Counted from the first letter of the stretch, positions 1-8,581 are shown. The stretch: 55,796 nt of DNA from Clostridiaceae bacterium (GCA_012798865.1 JAAZMK010000072.1:1-55796); one strand, 5' to 3'. Notes: generated by a model not told the origin, from the sequence alone. Numbers and translations: made by a program.

Positions 1-1033
1 GACCGAAGACACTGACGGGTCTCGAGACAAAAGTCATAAAGAGCATAATGGCGAGCGCGTAGGGGAACGCCTTGACGATTCCCTGTACATTGGATAACAA
101 TCCCAAGATGAAGAAGATCAGAATCTGCGCGAGCATATTGATTCCGTCGAAGTACGCTACAAGGGCACGCTTTGAAGGGAATTCCTGATTTCCGAGCACG
201 ATCCCGATCACGTAGACACTCAAATAACCGTTCCCGCCCAAGATCTCAGCGACGGCGTATCCGAGCAGCGCGATGGCAGTCGTGAATACTTCATTGCCGC
301 CACCTTTGAACGCGATATTTTTGCGGAGCAAAAAGACGAAGAGGACAGCCGTAGCCCCACCGACGGCGACACCGACGGCGACCTGTAAAAAAAGCATCAA
401 GAAAGCTTGTCCCGCTTTAATGCCTTCGAGCATCAACGACAAGCAGACGACGGTGAGAATATAAGAAAAAGGGTCGTTCGAGCCCGATTCAAGTTCGAGC
501 AGTGAGTCGGTATTGTCTCTGAGAGACAATTTGCGTCTTCTCAAGATAGAGAAAACGGATGCGGCATCCGTCGAGCCAATAACACTTCCGAGTAGCATGG
601 CTTCCAAAAGCGGAAATCCAAGCACAAAATGGACAAAGATCCCCGTGATGGCGGCCGTGGTAAAAACACCGAATGAGGCGAGTACGAGCGCTCTGCCCGC
701 GACCGGTTTCGCCGCGCTCCATCTCGTCCCGAATCCGCCGTAAAACATGATGAAAATCAGCGCGATCGAACAAACCTCGTTAGCAAGTTCGAAATTGTCG
801 AACGATTCCAAAAGCCCCGAGCTGCCGACTGCGATACCGAACACGATAAAAAAGAGCAGCATGGGAATGCCGAACTTATCCGATACTTCGCTTAGGAAGA
901 CGCTGACCAAAACAATGATACCTATGAATATTAGAGCGTTTACAATCAAAACAAACTTGCCTCTGACAGTTGACTTTCTTAAGAGTGAGAGCCCGCTAAA
1001 AGACTCTTCTAAACAGTATAGCCTGAACGCCAT
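1..1033 (-). CDS. Cation/proton antiporter, CPA1 NhaP/CvrA-like (N-terminal part; truncated by window edge)
   Basis: The minus strand is open from an ATG at 1033 to base 1 and encodes about 344 residues with no stop, so the C-terminus lies outside the window. The translation is a string of hydrophobic helices, with the motifs GSTDAASVFSILRRRKLSL, LELESGSNDPFSY and GGNGYLSVYVIGIVLGN. In the NhaP-type CPA1 family these correspond to the region carrying the conserved Asp of ion exchange and a glycine-rich helix. Members exchange Na+ or K+ for H+ across the cytoplasmic membrane; which ion cannot be told here. The start has a weak, closely spaced AAGG before it, so it could be wrong by some codons. 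A following C-terminal TrkA_C or similar regulatory domain cannot be checked. Confidence 0.82.
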   Translation of the reverse strand, partial: MAFRLYCLEESFSGLSLLRKSTVRGKFVLIVNALIFIGIIVLVSVFLSEVSDKFGIPMLLFFIVFGIAVGSSGLLESFDNFELANEVCSIALIFIMFYGGFGTRWSAAKPVAGRALVLASFGVFTTAAITGIFVHFVLGFPLLEAMLLGSVIGSTDAASVFSILRRRKLSLRDNTDSLLELESGSNDPFSYILTVVCLSLMLEGIKAGQAFLMLFLQVAVGVAVGGATAVLFVFLLRKNIAFKGGGNEVFTTAIALLGYAVAEILGGNGYLSVYVIGIVLGNQEFPSKRALVAYFDGINMLAQILIFFILGLLSNVQGIVKAFPYALAIMLFMTFVSRPVSVFG

Positions 1034-1128
1034 TTCCTTGCATTGCGAACATTGGACAAAAGACTGACCTTGGAAAGAAAAAATGTTAAGGATATTATAA
1101 GTATTCCGGGAAAGGATGATCCTGCCTG

Positions 1129-3141
1129 TCAGCGGGTTATCACGTAATGGAAACGCCTTCTGATTCCATATTCATTGACAGCAATCAGAGCGAAAACATC
1201 ATCATCGATCAGCTTCGGGTTGCCGTCGTTATACAGTGTGAGGGTGCCGGCATAAGAACTGATGTCGTAGTTGTGGAGGTAGAGAATGTCGCCGTTCCGT
1301 GTGACGGTGTAATCATATAAAACATCCGATACCCTCGTTCTATTCCCGTTCTTAAACATCTTCAACGTGCCGCAATTCATTTTTTCATTCCAATAGGTGA
1401 AATAGAATACAGCGCCATTCTCTAATCGGGGACGGAACCTGATATCTACGGCAAAATCAATTTCCTCCCCGTCGACAAAGAGATCGCCCATGTTTTCGTC
1501 ATCGCGTACACTCTTGTAGTAGACGATATGATCGTCGTCAAAGAAAATCGAATGGTCACTGACATCGCTGGCGTAGAGTTCGCGTTCTCCTATCTGATCG
1601 TCGGTGATATTAATCTTGTAAAGATCGCTGTCGCCCTTTTCGGACATGTTATCGAGGAAAAAAACGGCGCTTCCATCGGAGGAAATACAAAAATATGAGG
1701 CGTTGGTCTGTTCGATGACGGACAACTTGGAACCGGCAGCGATGTATCGATCGGAGGAAGCCTCAAGCGCTTCCCACACCGGGTCTCGCACCTCAAAAGC
1801 GGCGCTGATTTCCGAAAGTTTTATTTTCAAATCGACGGGTTCGTTACATGCGCTGAAAACGATGACAGGCTTCTCATTCGCCCAAAAAACATGGCTCTCG
1901 CCGTTTACGCCGTCGGCAACGACGGTCGCCTCAGTGCCATCGAAATAATACAGCGCATAGTCGGTGATGATTGTTTCACTTTTCAATTCTTCACGAAGCC
2001 GATCTCTTTTGAGTTTTGAGTAATAGTTGCCCAGTTTGGCATTGTTTACCCCATCTATTTGCTGGCAGGCAGCTATGTACGCTGCGATATCAATCTCGTA
2101 CTGGTCCCATACCGCCTCGTATTCCGCTTCGGTGTCATAGTCAATCCGAGACGGACATGTGGGCTCATCGGGATACCCGGGGTGAACAGGTTCCGTCATA
2201 GACGCGTCGGCGGATGCCACATCATCGGTCACATAGTCCATGAGCGTTTTCCCCGCCTGTTCAACCTTGGTGTAATAGATTTCGCCGGAATTATAGATGG
2301 CGATGACTCTGGAAACATCCGACGCGATCATTGTCTCGTGTTCGCCGTCTTCGGTTTGCCTGAAAAGAGAATTGCCCTTCATGTAATAAAACACTGACAG
2401 GTCTTCCGCGACATAGGCAATGTAGTCAACCTCGTTCGCCAACGTAACGGTGCCCCCGTTCGCACGCCACAGATAGTAGTCGCCCATATAATTCAAATAA
2501 CCGATTTTATTGAGGTCAGCGGTCACGTCAAAGTATAGGACGTTCTCGGCGATTTTCTCTTTGTCGGTCAGGTCGTGGAGAAACAATTCATTGTCCGCTC
2601 CCGAAGGAAAGTTAATCTCCGATCCGGGTTGCGCCGAATACGTATATTCTAAGTTGTTGACGATATAGGCGACGCGAGTTCCCTCGCTATTGATGGCATA
2701 CGTTGTCACCTTAGAATCGATTTCTTTAGCGTCTTCATCTTTCTTGTCGATATCGCGGTAGTATAAAGTCCCGCCGTCAAAGGGATTATTAAACCCGTCG
2801 AAGAAGAAGACGCGGTTGCCGTCATCGCTGAAGGTGATGTGAGAACCGAAGTTGGAAGCGATCATCGCTATGCCGGGGTAGATGACATCAGCGTCATACA
2901 GCGGTTGAGCCGGTTGAGCCTTCATGTCATACGGCGGGGGAGACGTAGTGTCATATAACGGTCGAGGCGAAATTTTGACGATGCCTTCTTTGGAAAAATC
3001 TGTATAAAACAGTTCGCCTTCTTTGAGATAAAGACAGAAATCATCTTTGCTCCCATTGCCACGCAGAAAGAAAAAAGCGGTCAGGGCGATCGCCAGAATG
3101 ACCATGATGATGCCTGAAACAACGACAATTTTCTTCCTCAT
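1129..3141 (-). CDS. Membrane-anchored protein of unknown function, probable beta-propeller with a helical insertion
   Basis: 670 residues, start supported by AGAAGGAGAG nine bases upstream. Residues 5-27 form one hydrophobic helix after an MRKK start, so the protein is probably anchored with its body outside the cell. A proline-rich stretch follows (about 58-82, with PLYD twice and PPPYD). The rest is made of repeated short beta-strand blocks such as VFFFDG, LYYRDID, YYLWRANGG, FYYMKGNSLF and VFFLDN, the look of DUF5050/TolB-like beta-propeller proteins. Residues 303-390 break the pattern: a proline-rich piece, then a charged helical segment rich in Tyr and Glu. No catalytic motif is seen. 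It stands alone between the antiporter and a repeat array, and its role is unknown. Confidence 0.7.
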   Translation of the reverse strand: MRKKIVVVSGIIMVILAIALTAFFFLRGNGSKDDFCLYLKEGELFYTDFSKEGIVKISPRPLYDTTSPPPYDMKAQPAQPLYDADVIYPGIAMIASNFGSHITFSDDGNRVFFFDGFNNPFDGGTLYYRDIDKKDEDAKEIDSKVTTYAINSEGTRVAYIVNNLEYTYSAQPGSEINFPSGADNELFLHDLTDKEKIAENVLYFDVTADLNKIGYLNYMGDYYLWRANGGTVTLANEVDYIAYVAEDLSVFYYMKGNSLFRQTEDGEHETMIASDVSRVIAIYNSGEIYYTKVEQAGKTLMDYVTDDVASADASMTEPVHPGYPDEPTCPSRIDYDTEAEYEAVWDQYEIDIAAYIAACQQIDGVNNAKLGNYYSKLKRDRLREELKSETIITDYALYYFDGTEATVVADGVNGESHVFWANEKPVIVFSACNEPVDLKIKLSEISAAFEVRDPVWEALEASSDRYIAAGSKLSVIEQTNASYFCISSDGSAVFFLDNMSEKGDSDLYKINITDDQIGERELYASDVSDHSIFFDDDHIVYYKSVRDDENMGDLFVDGEEIDFAVDIRFRPRLENGAVFYFTYWNEKMNCGTLKMFKNGNRTRVSDVLYDYTVTRNGDILYLHNYDISSYAGTLTLYNDGNPKLIDDDVFALIAVNEYGIRRRFHYVITR

Positions 3142-3255
3142 GTTCTCTCCTTCTTACATGAACCCGATAAGGATGAGGAGAACATCCCGCGTGTCATGTT
3201 ATCCGAAGAAATATCGCACGATTCATTTTACACTCTGAGCGGGGCATACCGGTGA

Positions 3256-3535
3256 GTTTTTCAGTTAATATCGAATTTTTGACTTTACGTCGACGCCCAT
3301 GTGCAATTTTTCAATTAATATCGAATTTCTGAATTTTGTGCCTACGCCCATGTGCAGTTTTTCAGTTAATATCGAATTTCTGAATTTTGTGCCTACGCCC
3401 ATGTGCAGTTTTTCAGTTAATATCGAATTTTTGACTTTACGTCGACGCCCATGTGCAGTTTTTCAATTAATATCGAATTTCTGAATTTTGTGCCTACGCC
3501 CATGTGCAGTTTTTCAATTAATATCGAATTTCTGG
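3256..3535. repeat. Tandem array of 50/51-bp repeats, two alternating subtypes
   Basis: Five full units (3256-3305, 3306-3356, 3357-3407, 3408-3457, 3458-3508) and a partial sixth (from 3509). All share TTTTTCARTTAATATCGAAT and end with CGCCCATGTGCA. Type A units (1 and 4) are 50 bp, with TTGACTTTACGTCGACG in the middle. Type B units (2, 3, 5 and the partial 6) are 51 bp, with CTGAATTTTGTGCCTACG. The order A-B-B-A-B-B suggests duplication of a three-unit block. Type B has short TTCAG/CTGAA arms and type A contains the palindrome CGTCGACG. The short reading frames through it are by-products of the 51-bp period. In 3142-3255 I see no gene; in 3536-3653 only the terminator listed next. Confidence 0.92.
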
Positions 3536-3568
3536 ATTCTACGTTCTCCGTTTCCACAAAAGGAAAGA

Positions 3569-3611
3569 GGCTGTTTCACTCCCGCTGCTATTTAGCGGTT
3601 TTGAGACAGCC
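3569..3611 (-). terminator. Terminator of the ABC-2 exporter operon
   Basis: GGCTGTTTCA (3569-3578) pairs with TGAGACAGCC (3602-3611), with an inner stem CCGCT/AGCGG (3582-3586 with 3594-3598). On the minus strand it is followed by CTCTTTCCTTTTG. It lies 40 bases past the stop of the last exporter gene. Confidence 0.72.
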
Positions 3612-3653
3612 CCTAGAGGAATTGATGTGTTTGCGTATACGCTTGCCGCGAAG

Positions 3654-4835
3654 CTATGCGAAACTGCGTTGGCGGCTTTTTCGCAACACGAGGGTGAGGC
3701 ACAGGAAGGCAACTGTCATCAGAGTCATAATGCCCATCGCTTGCCAAACAAAAGAATAGTCGGGCGCCTGCTCGGGCATATGGACGATGGCGTTGTTCGC
3801 CTTGACCGCCCAGACGGTCGGCATGAAGCTGGCCACCTTCTGCACTGGCGCTTGAATTAATTCCAAGGGTACGAAAACACCGGAGGTAAAGGAGACCGCC
3901 AGGCTGAAAACCGTCGAGAAGAAATTCAGCGCTCCTTTGTTGCGCATCAGGGTGATGAAAAAATTGGCAACGGCAAGCACGGCGACCATGTGAACAAAGC
4001 TCACGCCGATCAGCCACAGGCTCCTGGTATCGGTCAGCAAGTCGAAACCAAGTTGGGTATACATGAAGACGATCAGGAAAACCCAGAGGACGACGCTGAA
4101 GAGCAGGGTTGCCAAAAAGATACCGAAGGTTCGCTGCCGTTCGGGGATGCCGGAAACCAAATCGCGATTCTTGACTGACTGGTTTTCCATGGCGATCAAT
4201 GTACTGCCAATCACCGAGGTGAGCAACGCGATGAGGATATAAAACGTGTTGTTGAAAGAGGTTCCCAATAAGGTGATTTTATATGTTTCCCCTGATAGGA
4301 AAGCGCGAGTGGAAACCTCAGCCTGCAGATCGGTTCGGATCAGATCCAATGTATTCTCTAACTGCTCTGCAGGAATGCTGCCGCCGAAGGCCTGCTTGTA
4401 TACCTGAAAGGTCTGATTGTACCTTTCGACGAGTTGAGCCGAAACGATGGAAAGATGCACATAGATCGAGCCTTGTGCATTCAATTCGGCGTCATTCCGT
4501 TCCGGATCCAGCATCTGTTTCCCGAAGTCCTGCGGAATCCGAATGACGTAGTAAGTTTCTCCGTCAAAGAGAGCGTCGTTGATGGCGATCTCGGTATCTT
4601 CCAATTCGACGATTTCGGCGTGCTCAGTCAAATAGGCGGTGAATGCCTTGGAGACCGGTGATTCGTCGGCATCAAAGACGGTAATCTTTGGTTCTGCAAT
4701 TTTCAGATCGGCTTCTTTACTTGGTAATTGCGCGTTGATGACGAAATTTGCGATGACGACGAAAATGCCGATATAGGTCAGGATGGTCGCAAGGCTGCCG
4801 CGCATCACTTTAAAATAGAGTTTAAATGCTCTCAT
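3654..4835 (-). CDS. ABC-2 type exporter permease, second subunit
   Basis: 393 residues. One N-terminal membrane helix (about residues 15-35) is followed by a roughly 150-residue soluble extracytoplasmic region and then about five membrane helices, ending in a short basic tail (RKSRQRS). This is the layout of ABC-2 permeases of the YhaP/NatB/YhgE type (ABC2_membrane_3). The soluble region includes the FDADESPVSKAF and TYYVIRIPQDFGK blocks seen widely in this group. It has AAGGAG eight bases before ATG and overlaps the preceding permease by 14 bases, so the two are translationally coupled. With 4822-6045 and 6038-6982 it would form a heterodimeric exporter; the substrate is unknown (drug, lipid, peptide or ion are all possible). 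Confidence 0.85.
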   Translation of the reverse strand: MRAFKLYFKVMRGSLATILTYIGIFVVIANFVINAQLPSKEADLKIAEPKITVFDADESPVSKAFTAYLTEHAEIVELEDTEIAINDALFDGETYYVIRIPQDFGKQMLDPERNDAELNAQGSIYVHLSIVSAQLVERYNQTFQVYKQAFGGSIPAEQLENTLDLIRTDLQAEVSTRAFLSGETYKITLLGTSFNNTFYILIALLTSVIGSTLIAMENQSVKNRDLVSGIPERQRTFGIFLATLLFSVVLWVFLIVFMYTQLGFDLLTDTRSLWLIGVSFVHMVAVLAVANFFITLMRNKGALNFFSTVFSLAVSFTSGVFVPLELIQAPVQKVASFMPTVWAVKANNAIVHMPEQAPDYSFVWQAMGIMTLMTVAFLCLTLVLRKSRQRSFA

Positions 4836-6045
4836 AGTTCGATCTCCTTAAACCGATGATGGTGAGTACGATGGCAATGACAAGAAAAATGCTCAGGCGG
4901 ATGACGATGTCAAAATACCGATCCAAAGTCGAGTAGTTGTACAGGCTGTACAACCCCTCTGCCACAAGAGAGACCGGATTGATTTTTTGTAAAAACGGGA
5001 TCGAATTCTTGACCAGCTTGCGGATCTCGGAGGCCATCATGCCGGAGAAAAATCCCAAGACCAGTGGCAGTCCGATACCTAGAGCAGTTTTGATGCCGGT
5101 AGAGCCTTTGAATAGTGAGCCGACGGCAGTACCCATGAAGATTCCCGTGAGTGTGCCCAGGAGCAACAGGACGAGGATGTAACCCGTACGAGGACCTAAG
5201 TCCACGCCGAGGACACCGAGATAGTAGTAGATGATAACAATCAGTATGCTGTACAGGACGACGTTTGGCGTTATTTCAGCAAAGAAACGCTTCCACATCG
5301 GGTATGGAGCCAGCCAGGAGCGGGCAGCCCGGGACGATTGATTGGCCTCAAGTTCGGCAACCGAAGAGATTGAGCCTGCCATCGGGAAGATAGACAGGTA
5401 ACCCAAGAGAGCGAAGAAGTAAATCAGTACATCTCCCTTTTTTGTTCCTTGGTCTTCCTCGTGTAGTCCGGTATCCGACTCAAACGCCTTCCGGATTCTT
5501 TCCTCGAAGTCTCGTCCCGGTCGGATGGCGCCCGATGTCACTAAGTTTTCGATGGAATTCATTGTGTTTTTAATCTGTGTATAGCGTTCGAGGAGGGAGC
5601 GCAGGACGCTGCCGTTCAGCGAATTAGAGCTATTGAGTATATTTTTTGCTGTCATCGTAACCGTCTCGCCTACCTCGACAAAAGCGTAGACTTGATTCTT
5701 GTCCAACAATACACGCGCCTCTTCCGGCTCTGCTTTTATATAGATGATGTAGGCATTCTGAGGATCAGTATCGACCTTTAACGGTCCGTCGTTTTCGTCC
5801 GGGGTTCCGGGGACGCCTACATAGTCGAGAAAGGTGTCGAAGGCTTTTATCTCTTCTTGCTTGGCATCCCCTGTCACGACGGCAACGGTAACCGGATCAA
5901 ACCGATAGGTATCGGAAGAAAACATTCCCGACATGGCGAGGTGGAAAACAGTCACCAAGACGAGCGGGAAAAAGAGAGTCCAGAACAGCGAGGAGTGATC
6001 TTTAACCAGAGCCAGTGTCTTGTATTTGGTGATGTGCCTAAACAT
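4822..6045 (-). CDS. ABC-2 type exporter permease, first subunit
   Basis: 407 residues with the same build as its neighbour: a membrane helix near residues 20-40, a large external region (about 45-215), then five to six helices up to the C-terminus (for example LIYFFALLGYLSIFPMAGSI and GIKTALGIGLPLVLGFFSG). It starts after AAAGGAG at a good distance and overlaps the ATPase gene by 8 bases. The external domain has the FVEVGETVTMTAKN type block common to ABC-2 permeases that resemble YhgE/Pip. Together with 3654-4835 it should form the membrane channel of one exporter. Confidence 0.85.
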   Translation of the reverse strand: MFRHITKYKTLALVKDHSSLFWTLFFPLVLVTVFHLAMSGMFSSDTYRFDPVTVAVVTGDAKQEEIKAFDTFLDYVGVPGTPDENDGPLKVDTDPQNAYIIYIKAEPEEARVLLDKNQVYAFVEVGETVTMTAKNILNSSNSLNGSVLRSLLERYTQIKNTMNSIENLVTSGAIRPGRDFEERIRKAFESDTGLHEEDQGTKKGDVLIYFFALLGYLSIFPMAGSISSVAELEANQSSRAARSWLAPYPMWKRFFAEITPNVVLYSILIVIIYYYLGVLGVDLGPRTGYILVLLLLGTLTGIFMGTAVGSLFKGSTGIKTALGIGLPLVLGFFSGMMASEIRKLVKNSIPFLQKINPVSLVAEGLYSLYNYSTLDRYFDIVIRLSIFLVIAIVLTIIGLRRSNYESI

Positions 6046-6982
6046 CGTCTCTCAACTCCTTTCCCGTAATTTCCAAGAAGACATCGTTCAGGGTCGGCTG
6101 CTTGGAGCTGATTTTCGTCATGGGAATATTATGGTGTTCGAAATAGTTCAGGATGTCCAAGAGCCCGTTGGTTTTGGCTTTCATCTTGAGAACGAGTTCA
6201 GCCTGTTCGTATTCCAGTGACTCCACCGTGGGCAACGCCTCGATGGCTTTCAAATGAGATTCATCCAGATCAAAGGTCTCGACCCTGACCGTCTCGCCCG
6301 AGCGGCTGATAGCTTTAATTTCATCCGAAGTGCCCGTGATCAGGATTTTGCCGCGATCCATAATGGAAATGCGGTCACAAAGAAACTCCACCTCTTCCAT
6401 GTAGTGGGTGGTGTACACAATGGTCGAACCTTCGTCCCGGAGTTGGAGGATACCCTCCAAAATCCTGTTTCGTGACTGCGGATCCACGGCTACCGTCGGT
6501 TCGTCCAAGAAGATTAGGCGAGGTTTATGGGCAATCCCACATGCCAGATTAAGCCTTCGCAAGAGACCGCCAGACAGCTTTTTCGGACGAAATTTGCGAA
6601 ACTCGTCCAACTGAACAAATTCAATGACCTCCTCCACCAATTTTCTCCGGACGGCTTTATCGGGTACGTAAAGACCGCAAAAGTAATCGATGTTTTCGTA
6701 AACCGACAGCTCATCGTAAACCGCCGGCTCCTGGGAGACCACCCCGATGTTCTGTTTGAGGTGGTGGGCGTCCGGTCTCATCGGTTCGCCGAAAATCTCA
6801 ACCTCACCCTTTTCGTAGCGTAAGAGAGAAAGAATACAGTTGATCAACGTAGTTTTGCCCGACCCATTCGGACCCAATAACCCGTAAATTTCCCCTTTCT
6901 GAATCTCTAAATCCAGATGATCGACGGCGACTAGGTCCTTGTAGCGCTTGACCAGATTGCGTACACGAACTTCTGTTTGCAT
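6038..6982 (-). CDS. ABC exporter ATP-binding protein
   Basis: 314 residues. Walker A is GPNGSGKTT (37-45), the Q-loop region reads VVSQEPAVYDELSVYENI, the signature is LSGGLLRRLNLA, Walker B is LIFLDEPTVAVDP, and the switch histidine lies in VYTTHYMEEVE. A C-terminal region of about 90 residues follows, as in the CcmA/NatA class of exporter ATPases. RBS GAAGGAGGAG before ATG. First gene of a three-gene operon with the two permeases. A histidine kinase and a damaged response regulator are divergent from it, an arrangement like B. subtilis YvfRS/YvfTU, in which the two-component pair is expected to control the exporter. Confidence 0.92.
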   Translation of the reverse strand: MQTEVRVRNLVKRYKDLVAVDHLDLEIQKGEIYGLLGPNGSGKTTLINCILSLLRYEKGEVEIFGEPMRPDAHHLKQNIGVVSQEPAVYDELSVYENIDYFCGLYVPDKAVRRKLVEEVIEFVQLDEFRKFRPKKLSGGLLRRLNLACGIAHKPRLIFLDEPTVAVDPQSRNRILEGILQLRDEGSTIVYTTHYMEEVEFLCDRISIMDRGKILITGTSDEIKAISRSGETVRVETFDLDESHLKAIEALPTVESLEYEQAELVLKMKAKTNGLLDILNYFEHHNIPMTKISSKQPTLNDVFLEITGKELRDDV

Positions 6983-7080
6983 ATGACTCCTCCTTCGCAG
7001 GACGACTTCCCGCCCTTCCGATTATTTCGTGATTTCAACCTCAGTTTAATGTCCGGTAGACGCACGGAGAAGTGAAGGAT

Positions 7081-7107
7081 GTCACCAATCGCAAGTGACA
7101 ATTGTCA
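7081..7107. promoter_or_regulatory. Palindromic operator candidate between exporter operon and sensor kinase
   Basis: A perfect 12-bp palindrome TGACAATTGTCA (7096-7107) lies in the 198-bp divergent intergenic region, overlapped by a second inverted pair GTCAC (7081-7085) and GTGAC (7095-7099). Position and symmetry fit a binding site for a dimeric LuxR-type regulator serving one or both sides. No convincing -35/-10 pair was found for the exporter. On the kinase side a TATAAT lies at 7150-7155 without a good -35. Confidence 0.4.
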
Positions 7108-7180
7108 TTTCTCTCAATCGGACGGTGCCGTTTGAAACTGCCAAGCTGTATAATTAAAAAAACATGCGGGAGGAAAATGT

Positions 7181-8260
7181 GTGGATTTGCTCATCAATTC
7201 CATTTTAATTACTGCCCTCTCGACTTTGGGCGCGACGCTCTCGCAGCCAGACGTTCTTCCGATCGTCGAGTTCTTTTCCTCTCTGATTTTGGCGGCTATT
7301 CCGCACTTGATAAGGACTGCCAAAGACCCGAAGTGGCACCGTTTCACCAACGCCTGCGCCGCCCTGTTTATCCTGCTGCTCGTTCTGCTCTCGTGGTGGA
7401 AGCCGGCTTTTTTATACTTTATCCCGCTCCTCATCGGTTCTATCGACTGCGCACCTTACTTGTACGCGTTTCTTGCCGTCCCGTTATTCTGGATCATGCA
7501 ACCGCCTCCTATCCACGCTGCTGCCCTTCTAGTTCTGACCTCCGTACTGACCTTCATTCTCTCTTATCGCACCCGCCGCGAACTCGGCTTTACCCGCAGA
7601 CACTTCGAGACCGTCGATGACCAGAGGCGACGGGTGCGCGATCTTCACCGACAGAATCGCGAGCTTATCGCCAACCGCGAACTGGAGATGTCAAATGCGA
7701 GACTCCGGGAACGAAATCGTATTTCCACCGAAATCCACGACAACGTCGGTCACCTGCTTTCTTCCTCTATCCTCCAAGTCGGCGCCTTGGAAACCATCGC
7801 GAGCGAATCCGAACGACCCTATATCAAAAGCCTGCAGCAGACTCTGAGCGACGCCATGCAGCAAATCCGTGACAGCGTCCATGATATCCATCGCGACTCG
7901 TTGGATATTCGCCGGGAATTGCAGCAAATTCAGGAGAATTTTGCCTTCTGCCGCATGACCTCAAACGTAGCGATTGAACAGGAGCCCGATGCAAAAGTTC
8001 ACTACACACTGCTTGCCATTGTGCGGGAAGCACTGACCAACACCATAAAACATTCCGACGCCACCTTGGTCACGGTGTCACTCACCGAAGTAGCCCGTCA
8101 GTACCACATGATCGTCACCGACAACGGCAAGCCCAAAGATCCCCGTCCTGACGAAACAACCGGCATCGGACTGGTGACCATGGAAGAGCGCGTCCGCGGG
8201 CGGGGATGCGGTCGACCGCCTGTCCGCTGTTTTGACACCTCAGGAAATCAGTCTCGTTGA
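7181..8260 (+). CDS. DesK/LiaS-type sensor histidine kinase with altered C-terminus
   Basis: 359 residues. GTG start chosen because GGGAGG precedes it; no other start has a comparable site. Four to five membrane helices fill residues 1-128, followed by a short coiled-coil linker. The HisKA_3 phospho-acceptor block is RISTEIHDNVGHLL (His186). The ATPase domain shows the N-box (REALTNTIKHSDA), G1 (DNG, 314-316) and G2 (GIGLVTMEERV, 328-338). After VRG at about 340 the protein leaves the family pattern and ends in RGCGRPPVRCFDTSGNQSR, which is a frame-shifted reading of a response-regulator gene. The ATPase domain lacks only its last strands, so some kinase activity could remain. It presumably sensed a membrane or envelope signal and controlled the divergent exporter. 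Confidence 0.8.
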   Translation: MDLLINSILITALSTLGATLSQPDVLPIVEFFSSLILAAIPHLIRTAKDPKWHRFTNACAALFILLLVLLSWWKPAFLYFIPLLIGSIDCAPYLYAFLAVPLFWIMQPPPIHAAALLVLTSVLTFILSYRTRRELGFTRRHFETVDDQRRRVRDLHRQNRELIANRELEMSNARLRERNRISTEIHDNVGHLLSSSILQVGALETIASESERPYIKSLQQTLSDAMQQIRDSVHDIHRDSLDIRRELQQIQENFAFCRMTSNVAIEQEPDAKVHYTLLAIVREALTNTIKHSDATLVTVSLTEVARQYHMIVTDNGKPKDPRPDETTGIGLVTMEERVRGRGCGRPPVRCFDTSGNQSR

Positions 8261-8414
8261 ACAGGTCGCCGAAGGAAAAAACAACAAAGAAATCGCCGAG
8301 GCTTTACACTTCAGCGAAGGAACGGTGCGCAACTATATTTCGACGATATTGGAAAAACTGGACTTGCGTGACCGTACGCAGTTGGCGGTCTATTACTATA
8401 AGAATCGAGGCTGA
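8199..8414 (+). pseudogene. Remnant of a LuxR-family response regulator (HTH end only)
   Basis: In the +1 frame relative to the kinase, residues GGDAVDRLSAVLTPQEIS lead into a complete LuxR-type HTH (EQVAEGKNNKEIAEALHF, SEGTVRNYISTILEKL, LDLRDRTQLAVYY) ending at a TGA at 8412. The wording is typical of the last 75 residues of DesR/LiaR/VraR regulators. The receiver domain, its phospho-acceptor Asp, the linker and any start codon with a ribosome site are missing. The only in-frame start is a TTG at 8232 without a Shine-Dalgarno. The best explanation is a deletion that joined the kinase's 3' part to the regulator's 3' part near 8195-8205. Confidence 0.82.
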
Positions 8415-8418
8415 TTAT

Positions 8419-8445
8419 TCAGCTTCTAAATGTGTTTGAAGCTGA
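8419..8445 (+). terminator. Possible hairpin after the kinase/regulator remnant
   Basis: TCAGCTTC (8419-8426) and GAAGCTGA (8438-8445) form an 8-bp stem with an 11-base loop, five bases after the HTH stop. No T-run follows on the plus strand, so termination is uncertain. Confidence 0.35.
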
Positions 8446-8552
8446 GTGACCAACTTAAAAAATATTCTAAAAGGGCAGGTCCGGATGAACACGCTCAGCA
8501 CGTTCCAAAATGAAAAAATTTGAAACAATATGCCATAAAGAAACGCATTTCA

Positions 8553-8581
8553 TTGCATTCATTTTCACCGTACGTTATAAT
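8553..8581 (+). promoter_or_regulatory. Sigma-A type promoter of the first sugar operon
   Basis: TTGCAT (8553-8558), a 17-bp spacer and a perfect TATAAT (8576-8581). The start codon of the first gene follows 57 bases later, after AAGGAGG. Confidence 0.7.

Noticed and set aside
3299..3535. Small coding frames through the repeat array
   Set aside because: They arise because 51 is a multiple of three. They lack ribosome sites, and the 50-bp units break the frame.
3256..3535. CRISPR array
   Set aside because: The repeats are directly contiguous, with no variable spacers and no cas genes nearby.
8232..8414. Functional stand-alone LuxR-type regulator from the TTG at 8232
   Set aside because: No Shine-Dalgarno precedes the TTG, and the sequence upstream in the same frame continues as regulator-like coding sequence, so it is a remnant.
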